From Mucilaginibacter sp. (lineage in GTDB: Bacteria; Bacteroidota; Bacteroidia; Sphingobacteriales; Sphingobacteriaceae): a DNA stretch of 64,000 nt. The stretch lies in NCBI RefSeq assembly GCF_025359345.1, contig NZ_JANYGQ010000001.1, positions 80,083 through 144,082 on the forward strand, in the 5' to 3' direction. The notes under the pieces are model-generated. The model was not told the DNA's origin and ran no database searches. It saw nothing but the letters and a program-made list of their open reading frames with translations. Numbering within the stretch: position 1 is the first letter of the stretch; each line of letters starts with the position of its first letter. The position numbers were made by a program, and so were the translations under genes. This document shows, piece by piece, positions 56,274 through 64,000 of the stretch.

Positions 56274-56852
56274 ATGAAAGATTTTAGTTCATATACGGAT
56301 CGGGACCTGCTATCGCTGCTTAGGGAGAGTAACCATACCGCCTATACTGAAATCTACGAAAGATACAGTGGTATTCTTTATCTCCATGCCTATAATAAAT
56401 TGAGAAACCGCGAAGAGGCTAAAGATATTTTGCAGGAATTATTCACGAACATCTGGAACAGAAGGGAAGAACTGAGAATTGAGACCAGCCTGTCGGGGTA
56501 TCTTTATACAGCAATCAGGAACCGGATCCTTAAACAAATGGCCAGTAAAGATGTAGAGGCACAATATATCGCCTCTGTTACGAAATATGCGAATCAATGG
56601 GAGTGCATAACAGACCATTTGACCCGGCAGAACCAATTGGCAACCATCATTGAAAATGAAATTGAATCTCTGCCCGCGAAAATGAAAGAGGTCTTCCTGT
56701 TAAGCCGTAAAACACATTTATCGCACAGGCAAATTGCTTTGCGGCTTGGCATTACAGAAGCTACTGCTAAAAAACAGGTTAATAATGCATTAAAAATACT
56801 ACGTGCCAGGCTGGGCTTATTTGCATGGCTATTGCTTTTCATTAAATTTTAG
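56274..56852 (+). CDS. ECF sigma factor of PUL 2
   Basis: This 192-residue protein contains region 2 (AYTEIYERYSGILYLHAYNK, EAKDILQELFTNIWNRREEL), the linker SGYLYTAIRNRILKQM and region 4 (LPAKMKEVFLLSRKTHLSHR, ITEATAKKQVNNALKILRAR), plus a hydrophobic tail. It is a complete relative of the decayed fragment at 11229. It should activate the second susCD pair under control of the FecR gene starting about 60 bp downstream. Confidence 0.9.
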   Translation: MKDFSSYTDRDLLSLLRESNHTAYTEIYERYSGILYLHAYNKLRNREEAKDILQELFTNIWNRREELRIETSLSGYLYTAIRNRILKQMASKDVEAQYIASVTKYANQWECITDHLTRQNQLATIIENEIESLPAKMKEVFLLSRKTHLSHRQIALRLGITEATAKKQVNNALKILRARLGLFAWLLLFIKF

Positions 56853-56912
56853 CAAATATTTTTTAAAAATCATCTACGCCCTTCGATGTTCCTAACGGTC
56901 TTTACTGTATAT

Positions 56913-58022
56913 ATGGACAAAGAAGAAATAAAGCGATTATTTGATAAGTATAACACCGGGCAGGCAACCGAAGAAGAAAGAGCCTTGCTCGAAAGCTGGT
57001 ATGTTAAAAATACTAGTGAAAAGCCACTTGATCTATCAGCGGAAGAAATTGAGGACGATATACAGGAGGTATTCAGCGTCTTGCCTAAGCCCCGGCATAT
57101 TTTGGCTATGTGGTTTCGTGTCGCCGCTGCCGCATCTATCATCTTATGTGTTTCTATAGGGGGATATCTCCTTATACATAAAAACAAACTAACACAGCAA
57201 ACGGCTCAAACCCATGACATAGCTCCCGGCGGGAATAGAGCCATATTAACCTTATCAAACGGGCGTACTATTGATTTAAGTGCTGCAAAAAACGGAAAGC
57301 TTGCAAATCAGGGCAGTATGGTAATTAGCAAAAATGCCAACGGCCAAATTGTTTATGCCGATTCTGAAGATAATTCACCTTCACAAAATAATGGGTTTAA
57401 TATAGCCGCCACTCCCCGTGGCGGGCAATATCAGCTGGTTTTAGCTGATGGAACAAAAGTTTGGTTAAATGCCGCGTCATCAATCAAATATCCGGTTGTG
57501 TTTAATGGGAATGAGCGCAGGGTAGAGCTTACCGGTGAGGCTTATTTTGAAGTAGCGCATAATAAGGAAAAACCATTCTGGGTAATTTCAAACGGGCAGC
57601 AAGTTGAAGTTTTAGGAACACACTTTAATATTAACGCCTACGGTGATGAAAATGCTGTTAAAACCACCTTGCTCGAGGGAAGCGTAAAAGTTTCATCAGC
57701 AGGTAAAGATAAAATACTTAAGCCGGGCGAACAGGCGCAGTTAGAGGGAGGAAATATCCGGGTAGCTGAGGTAGATGTAGATGAAGTAGTAGCATGGAAA
57801 AATGGTTTTATCACTTTTAATAATGCTGACATAAAAAGTATCATGCGCCAACTTGGTCGTTGGTACAATGTTGATGTAAGTTTTACCGGGGATATATCGG
57901 AGTTAAGATCCTTTAGCGGAGATATGCCCAGGAGCGCACCCCTTTCTGAAGTTCTGAAAGCGCTTGAGTTAAGTAAGATTAATTTTAAAATAGATGGCAA
58001 TAAAGTTATTGTATCCCCTTAA
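56913..58022 (+). CDS. FecR-type anti-sigma factor of PUL 2
   Basis: This is a protein of about 369 residues from ATG 56913 (MDKEEIKRLFDKYNTGQATE); ATG 56886 would add nine. It has a cytoplasmic sigma-binding part, a membrane span (FRVAAAASIILCVSIGGYLL), a periplasmic FecR domain with LADGTKVWLNAASSIKYP and VELTGEAYFEVAH, and a DUF4974 domain near the end (IMRQLGRWYNVDVSFTGD). It is located between the sigma factor and the susC pseudogene. If SusC2 is dead, this signalling branch would have lost its input. Confidence 0.9.
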   Translation: MDKEEIKRLFDKYNTGQATEEERALLESWYVKNTSEKPLDLSAEEIEDDIQEVFSVLPKPRHILAMWFRVAAAASIILCVSIGGYLLIHKNKLTQQTAQTHDIAPGGNRAILTLSNGRTIDLSAAKNGKLANQGSMVISKNANGQIVYADSEDNSPSQNNGFNIAATPRGGQYQLVLADGTKVWLNAASSIKYPVVFNGNERRVELTGEAYFEVAHNKEKPFWVISNGQQVEVLGTHFNINAYGDENAVKTTLLEGSVKVSSAGKDKILKPGEQAQLEGGNIRVAEVDVDEVVAWKNGFITFNNADIKSIMRQLGRWYNVDVSFTGDISELRSFSGDMPRSAPLSEVLKALELSKINFKIDGNKVIVSP

Positions 58023-58118
58023 AAGAGATTAACCAATTAAATAATTAACCAATAAAAAAATAAAATATGGAGAAATAATACACCTTAACCCTAAAGCCAA
58101 AATCGCAATTCAAAAAAA

Positions 58119-58148
58119 ATGCCGGAAGTGCTACAACACGGCCGGCAT
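58119..58148 (+). repeat. Hairpin between fecR2 and susC2
   Basis: ATGCCGG (58119-58125) pairs with CCGGCAT (58142-58148) around a 16-base loop, in the leader of susC2. It has the same position as the hairpin in PUL 1. There is no T-run after it. Confidence 0.5.
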
Positions 58149-58236
58149 AGACTGCTCGCGCAGAAGGTTTTGAATTAAGATTTTTAGAAATGTGACTCAA
58201 TTCATCGAATTTATTAACCCAAAACAGTTTAAATGT

Positions 58237-61200
58237 ATGAAATTTTATTTACATGATAAAAAATGTCATGACCCTGTGTTTTTGTATCGCAAATATCTCC
58301 GCATTATGAAGATTATTTTATTGTTAATTATAGCCACCTCATTACAGGTTAATGCTACAGTTTATGCTCAAAAAATAACTTTGTCCGAAAAAAACGCCCC
58401 GCTTGAAAAAGTCCTGAAAAAAATAAGGAGGCAAAGCGGCTACACTTTCTTTTATGAAAGCGCGCTTTTGAAACATACTCACGCAATCACAATTGATATA
58501 AAGGATGGAGAGCTGATACCGCTTCTTGACCAGATTTTAAATAATCAATCTTTAACCTACAGTTTTGCCGGAAAAATAATTGTTATAAAAAGTGCAGTTC
58601 AACCTCAATTGGTCATCCCTCCTCCCGAACAGCCTAAACCGCCAATTAACATAAAAGGTACAGTTGTTGATGACAAAGGAAAATTTTTGCCCGGTGCTTC
58701 TGTGAAAGTTAAAGGTACAAACCTTGGGGTGGTAACAAATGCACAAGGTGGATTTGAAATTAAGAATGTGCCGGATGATGCCATTTTAACGGTTTCATTT
58801 GTAGGCTATGTTACCCGTGAAATTTCTGTAAAAGAGGATATTAGTGTCATAAAGTTAGCAGCCGCGCCTTCGGTTCTCACCGAAATTGTAGTGGTAGGAT
58901 ATGGTACCCAAAAGAAAGAAAACCTTACCGGTGCCGTAGGAGTAATTAGATCCGAATCGTTAAGCGACCGGCCTACAACATCACCGGCAAACTTACTACA
59001 GGGCCTGGCGGCAGGCATGACTGTAACTACACAGGGTAACTATCCCGGTGCTAGCGCTAACATTAAAATCAGAGAAACTTCAACCTGGCAGGGAGGATCG
59101 GACCCATTGTATGTAATTGATGGCTTTGTAAGAAATGCTGCTACGTTTTCCCAAATTAATCCGGCTGACATTGATAATATCAGCATATTAAAAGATGCTG
59201 CGTCAACGGCAATCTACGGGGTAAGAGGCGGTAATGGCGTTATCCTGGTAACAACTAAACATGGTGTAGCTAACCAAACTTATATTTCTTACAATGGTTC
59301 GTACACCCGAAACACGCGTGAAATAACGCCGCGAAGGATGAATGCATTTGATGCATATACTTTTGCAAACCAGGTGTTTGAACAAAAAGGCTTGCCGGCA
59401 ACAGATCCGAGTTATTACACCCCGGATGAATTAACATATTTTAAAACACATTCATACGACTGGTTAAAAGATACCTGGAGAAATCCGTGGAATACTTCGC
59501 ATAATTTAGCGGTAAGCGGGGGGACAAATACAACTAAATACTATGTATCAGCCGGCTATATCAAACAGGAAGGAGCTACATCTAATTCTTTTAATAAATA
59601 CAATTTATCAGCAAAATTAGATGGCCAGATTTCAAACCGTATAAGCTTTAACTTGAACATCCTGACGGAATGGGATAACGGGGATCGTCCTTTTTGGGCT
59701 TATGATTATGGAGACTTTAATTTGTCAAATATCTATAACAGGCTTCTAATGGTAACTCCCGGGAGGCCATCGTTTATTAATGGCCTTCCTGTTGGTAATT
59801 TTGATAACACAAATACCGCCAATCTTGCAAAAGGAAATGGAGGCTATACAAGGCCAACCAATAATAACATTAGCCCATCTTTTCAATTAAAATATCAGAT
59901 CCCGGGGATAGAAGGACTATCTGCCAAAGGTACGTTTGCCTATAATACAACAAACAGTTATACAAAGGCATGGCGTAATGCTCCTTCTATTTATTATTTT
60001 CAAACAGCCGGAACTAATAACCATATTGTTACCGATAAATTGGATTTTAACAGGTCGGGCGGATATAAAATATTGGACCAGGCCCAGATTTCGGGAATTG
60101 GAGCACCCACAGAATTACAGGAATCCTACGGTCAATCCTCCAATTATCAACTTGATTTAATGCTTAACTATGAGCGTTCATTTGGGCTGCACAATATTTC
60201 TGCCTTTGCAGGATATGAGCAATCAGCGTTCCGGGGGCATTATTCAACTATCTGGGATGATAATTACAGTAATCCCGATTATCAGCAAATTAACGGTGGA
60301 TCGTCACAAAGCACTGACTGGTACATCAGGGGAGACGAAAATCAACCAACAGGATTTGCCTCTTATCTTGGAAGGGTAGATTATAATTATGCTTCAAAAT
60401 ATATGATAGGTTTTACTTTTAGAGCTGATGGTTCATATGTTTTTCCGTCCAATAAAAGATGGGGGTATTTCCCGGCTGTTTCAGCGGCATGGAATATCTC
60501 CAAAGAATCTTTCTTTGCTAATTACGCACGCTATGTTGATTTTCTGAAACTGCGCTTCTCATTTGGTATAACAGGTACAGACAACACGGCCCCATGGCAA
60601 TGGCAACAAACTTATAATTTTAATTCAAGTTCAGGGGTGTACCTTGGGTCATCCTTACCTATATCTACAACATTGGGTTCTACAATTAACCCCAATATTA
60701 CCTGGGAAAAGAATAAGAACTATAACCTAGGGTTGGATTTTGGAATACTCAAGAAATTACTTAGTGGCTCGGTAGATGTATGGTATAAAAAAACGAGTGA
60801 TATACTCGGGCAACGTAATGCCTCAGTTCCAAGTACGGTTGGAGCCAGCCTGCCCGCTGTTAATTATGGTATTGCATCGGCAAAAGGTGTGGAATTATCA
60901 TTAAGCCATGAAAACCATGTTGGAGACTTTTTTTACCGTGTAGCTGCAAATTGGGCGGTATCATCTAACCAGTATTTAAAATATGACTAGGCCGCTTCAG
61001 TTCGCGATTACCAGAATGTAATTGGCAAACCTATAAATGGTGTAATATATGGCTATGTGTCTGAAGGGATTATAAGAACACAGGCCGACGTCAATAATAT
61101 TTTACAAACGCATGGGGCTAATTTTACCATTTTTGGTAATAAGCCGCAACCCGGGATGTTGATGTACCAGGACATACGGGGCGCATTGGGTGCTGACGGC

Positions 61201-61734
61201 CCTGATGGGAAAATTGACGGAAACGATCAGCAGCGTATTTCATTAAATGGAAAACCGAGGATCAACTACGGGTTTAACTTAACTTTTGGCTGGCACGGAG
61301 TTAATGTTACAGGCATATTCTCAGGCCTTGCAAAATATCAAATTATGCCTACTGATGTTTATTACAGGCGGCCATTGCCCGGCAACGATAATTTAACAAT
61401 TTGGAAAAACGCATGGACACCTCAAACAGCAGCCACGGCCACAATGCCAAGTGCAATTATGAATGATTGGCAAGGTACAGACAACAGCCAGGAAAGCTCG
61501 ACTTTTTGGTTGAAAAATGGTGCCTTCCTGAGGTTGAAATCCCTTATTGTCGATTATAATTTACCATCTAAATGGTTAAAGAACTCAACCGTTAAGGCTG
61601 TTAAATTCTATTTCAGCGGCGAGAATCTGTATGAATGGAACCATACTAAAGACTGGGATCCTGAGCTGGGTGGCGATTTTAGAACGTACCCCATATTAAA
61701 GGGATTCACTTTTGGATTAAATGCGACATTTTAA
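58237..61734 (+). pseudogene. susC: SusC-family TonB-dependent transporter of PUL 2, interrupted by an in-frame TAG
   Basis: The frame from ATG 58237 (58192 is an alternative) to 61734 encodes a complete SusC of about 1165 residues except for a TAG at 60988-60990. It has a signal peptide ending TVYAQ, an STN domain (LEKVLKKIRRQSGYTFFYES), a carboxypeptidase-like domain (GKFLPGASVKVKGTNLGVVT), a plug (DAASTAIYGVRGGNGVILVT) and the barrel to the final NATF. The stop falls in the barrel about 250 residues before the end; reading continues in the same frame (AASVRDYQNVIGKPINGVIY). The codon was probably GAG. A truncated barrel would not fold, so this is a pseudogene or a sequence error. Confidence 0.85.
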
Positions 61735-61755
61735 AAAAAAATAAAATATTACAGT

Positions 61756-63600
61756 ATGAAAATTAAATTCAATAAATCATTGGTTTTATTGGGATTGATT
61801 GTGCTTTCAATGTCTTGTAAAAAAGTATTTGATGTTAATCATCCCGGAGGCCCGATTACCCCCGAACAGGAGTGGGGAAATCCTGATTTTATAAAAGGAT
61901 ACGTAACGAATTTTTATAACACCCTCCCTTCATGGAACCGAAATGAGGAGATCTCCGCCGAGGCTTTCTCTGGCGGGTCGGGAGGAAATGCACTTAATTT
62001 CTTTCTTACAGGCAAATATACAACTCAAACCGGTTACCCTGACAGGGTTTGGGATTGGAGTTCAGTACGTTCTATTAATAACTTTTTTGCCAATATCGAT
62101 AAAAGCAAATCGGTTTTATCCGCTACTGACTACCAAAGTCTGAAAGGACAAGCATACTTTTTTCGGGCTTATCTGTATTATAGAATGGTGAAAGTATTAG
62201 GCGGCGTTCCTATTATTACAACCGTTCAGGATCCAACGGCTGATATTAACACTTTACTGGTGAAGAGAAATAGCTCTCTTGAATGCTTTGAGTTTATCAA
62301 CAAACAACTAGACAGCGCCATTAATTTACTGCCGGTTTCTTATGATGCAGATAACACCGGTCGGGTTACCAAAGGTGCTGCAATGGCAGTTAAGGGCGAA
62401 GCGCTGTTACTAAAAGCGAGCCCATTATTTTGCAAAACACCAAACGCCGGCTATTGGAACGATGCATACAGCGCGCTGGCTTCCGCTAAAACCGAATTGG
62501 ATGCCGATGGATTCGGTTTATACACCGATAATACATTAAAAACCAATGAAAATATGTGGTATGATAAAGCCGGTGCTGCTAAGGAAATGATTTTAAGCTT
62601 ACGCTATCATTATCCCGAAAAAACCAACGGTTTTCAACAAGGGCAGCGACCTCTGACAGAAACCTCAGGTGCGGCCGGTTCGTGCGACCCTACCTGGGAA
62701 ATGGTGAAAGAATATCCTATGAAAAACGGAATGGATATCTCAGATCCAAATTCAGGGTACGATCCCACAGAATTTTGGAAGAATAGGGATCCGCGGTTTT
62801 ATACCGCAATTGTTTACAACGGAGCCAGGTACGATTTTGCAGACATTACACCCCGGGTTCAATGGATATTTAACGGAATTGCAGGTGACGATGCGTACAA
62901 GGCTACCGCTAATTATAATATTACCGGATTTTATTGCAGAAAAGGTGTAGATACTACGTTGGGGGCAGTAGGGTGGAACCATCAGGCTTTCGATTGGCCT
63001 ATTATCAGGTACGCTGAAGTGCTGCTGAACCTGGCTGAGGCTGCAAACGAGACAGGTCATTCAGGGGAGGCCAAAAACTACATCATTCAAATTCGCAAAA
63101 GGGCGCATATAGATATTGGTTCGGGTAATTACGGATTGGCAGCATCTGTCGGTACAGATTACCAAAGCACGTTGAATGCCGTTATGAAAGAAAGAGAAAT
63201 AGAATTCGCCTTTGAAGGGAAACGATTCTGGGATTTGCGAAGAAGGCGAATGTTCAGTGTCCTGAATAGTTTTGGTACGCTGCATGCTTACGGCCCTTAC
63301 TTAAACAAGGCAGTTGCATCCACCCAATATGGCGTTGATATTACTCAAAGCAATAGCGCAATAGCATTCCAGCTTTCTAATATTATCGTAACCTCACCCG
63401 CTTCTTTTGATCGCGATGGCTTTCTAAAAGCAATAACTAAATATGTATATGAACCTATAGACTTGAGTTCAACCAATCAGATTCAAATTCCTGATTCTTA
63501 TTACTTTGGTCCTATTGATCCTCAATACATATTACAAAATAAAAATCTACAACAAAATCAAGGTTGGGACAATGGATCTTTTAACCCTGTAATTCAATAG
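61756..63600 (+). CDS. susD: SusD/RagB-family surface glycan-binding lipoprotein, PUL 2
   Basis: This 614-residue protein has a lipoprotein signal (VLLGLIVLSMSC, lipidated Cys near 22). The SusD fold is shown by the N-terminal VNHPGGPITPEQEWGNPDFI, TPR-like LKGQAYFFRAYLYYRMVKVL, and the C-terminal block YAEVLLNLAEAANETG, IRKRAHIDIGSGNYG, then REIEFAFEGKRFWDLRRRRM. It lies 21 bp after the interrupted susC and appears intact. It is the longer SusD class, different from SusD1. Confidence 0.93.
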   Translation: MKIKFNKSLVLLGLIVLSMSCKKVFDVNHPGGPITPEQEWGNPDFIKGYVTNFYNTLPSWNRNEEISAEAFSGGSGGNALNFFLTGKYTTQTGYPDRVWDWSSVRSINNFFANIDKSKSVLSATDYQSLKGQAYFFRAYLYYRMVKVLGGVPIITTVQDPTADINTLLVKRNSSLECFEFINKQLDSAINLLPVSYDADNTGRVTKGAAMAVKGEALLLKASPLFCKTPNAGYWNDAYSALASAKTELDADGFGLYTDNTLKTNENMWYDKAGAAKEMILSLRYHYPEKTNGFQQGQRPLTETSGAAGSCDPTWEMVKEYPMKNGMDISDPNSGYDPTEFWKNRDPRFYTAIVYNGARYDFADITPRVQWIFNGIAGDDAYKATANYNITGFYCRKGVDTTLGAVGWNHQAFDWPIIRYAEVLLNLAEAANETGHSGEAKNYIIQIRKRAHIDIGSGNYGLAASVGTDYQSTLNAVMKEREIEFAFEGKRFWDLRRRRMFSVLNSFGTLHAYGPYLNKAVASTQYGVDITQSNSAIAFQLSNIIVTSPASFDRDGFLKAITKYVYEPIDLSSTNQIQIPDSYYFGPIDPQYILQNKNLQQNQGWDNGSFNPVIQ

Positions 63601-63653
63601 ATTTATAATAAATTTAGGTAACTATATATGAGTTGGGACAAAAAGAATATGGT

Positions 63654-64000
63654 TTATGGTTTTTCGTCGGTTGGCACAATAAACATTTGCGCCTGTTTGC
63701 CTAATTTAGGCTTTTCATCTTCTATTTGATTTAATGTTTTGAAAGACGCTTTTTTTATAAAATTATCAACGTTTTTATAGTCGTACTCCAATATAAATGC
63801 ATCTGTTTGGTGAAATAATTCAGGATATGTGATAACACAATTACAATTATCTATATCTGCACAAAGGGGATAAAATGTGTTTTTATCCGCAGTGAGAATT
63901 ACATTAACTTTCTTAACAGCACCAGTCATGGCAATCATATAGTCTTTTATTATCCACTCCCTCGCACTCATGTAATCGCCGGTTTTCCACCCTAATTCAG
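63654..64000 (-). CDS. Partial gene of unknown function running off the window
   Basis: The minus-strand frame stops at 63654-63656 and stays open to the window edge, so the start lies beyond 64000; an internal ATG at 63971 is preceded by readable codons (ELGWKTGDY). The visible part, about 115 residues, is soluble, with VNVILTADKNTFYPLCADID followed by NCNCVITYPELFH. The 'ILTxDKxxF' pattern weakly recalls PIN-type nucleases, but I cannot support that. It is convergent with susD2. Confidence 0.55.
   Translation of the reverse strand, partial: ELGWKTGDYMSAREWIIKDYMIAMTGAVKKVNVILTADKNTFYPLCADIDNCNCVITYPELFHQTDAFILEYDYKNVDNFIKKASFKTLNQIEDEKPKLGKQAQMFIVPTDEKP

Noticed and set aside
1..64000. tRNA, rRNA, insertion sequences or phage genes
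   Set aside because: None was recognised: no transposase or integrase motifs, no cloverleaf-like segments noticed, and no long inverted terminal repeats.

Overview
The window reads as the chromosome of a Bacteroidota bacterium, most likely a soil or plant-associated Sphingobacteriaceae member such as Mucilaginibacter (a family-level guess from gene content and style). The signs are two ECF-sigma / FecR anti-sigma / SusC / SusD sets, many secreted glycoside hydrolases in runs, RhaI-type rhamnose isomerase with a fused aldolase-dehydrogenase, and starts that mostly lack a strong Shine-Dalgarno sequence.

Layout. 0-11 kb is general chromosome: a lone response regulator, a PQQ-type sugar dehydrogenase, a multi-PAS histidine kinase, a secreted protein of unknown function, a nucleotidyltransferase with a 54-residue partner (toxin-antitoxin-like), an EamA permease, an orphan protein matching the C-terminal domain of contractile-injection-system tape-measure proteins, a GyrI-like protein and a CPA1 antiporter. 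11-23 kb is a rhamnose module: a decayed ECF sigma fragment, a GH106 alpha-L-rhamnosidase, the fused rhamnulose-1-phosphate aldolase/dehydrogenase, rhamnose isomerase, rhamnulokinase and a LutABC-type lactate oxidation set, closed by a convergent AraC regulator. 24-34 kb is a fucose module: a second LutABC set, a FucP-type permease, a UxaA-family dehydratase, an SDR broken by one stop codon, a GH29 fucosidase, a FAH-family hydrolase, an SDR, and the tail of a decayed further SDR. 34-55 kb is a polysaccharide utilisation locus: ECF sigma, FecR, SusC, SusD, then a tight run of GH29, GH2, GH3, a GH36/clan-D-like protein, a second (subfamily-B-like) GH29 and a GH36-like alpha-galactosidase, closed by a second AraC regulator. 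56-64 kb is a second ECF/FecR/SusC/SusD set whose SusC carries one in-frame stop; the window ends in a partial unknown gene on the minus strand.

How the genes work together (inference from families). Secreted rhamnosidase, fucosidases, galactosidases and a GH3 enzyme would strip a fucosylated, rhamnosylated, galactosylated plant-type glycan captured by the SusCD pairs. Rhamnose would go through isomerase, kinase and aldolase to DHAP plus L-lactaldehyde, then L-lactate. Fucose would be oxidised without phosphorylation to 2,4-diketo-3-deoxy-fuconate and split to pyruvate plus L-lactate. Both routes end in L-lactate, which explains one LutABC set per route. Not seen in the window: a fuconolactonase, a sugar mutarotase and a RhaT-type transporter.

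The most notable non-coding signal is a 17-bp motif (CCAATNNCGCTTAATRA) exactly 78 bp upstream of the start codon of both paralogous araC genes and again upstream of the fucosidase operon, where it sits inside a 90-bp element conserved at 74 of 90 positions with the araC2 upstream region. Weaker versions occur ahead of the rha, lut2 and fucP transcription units. It is a candidate operator for a joint deoxyhexose regulon.
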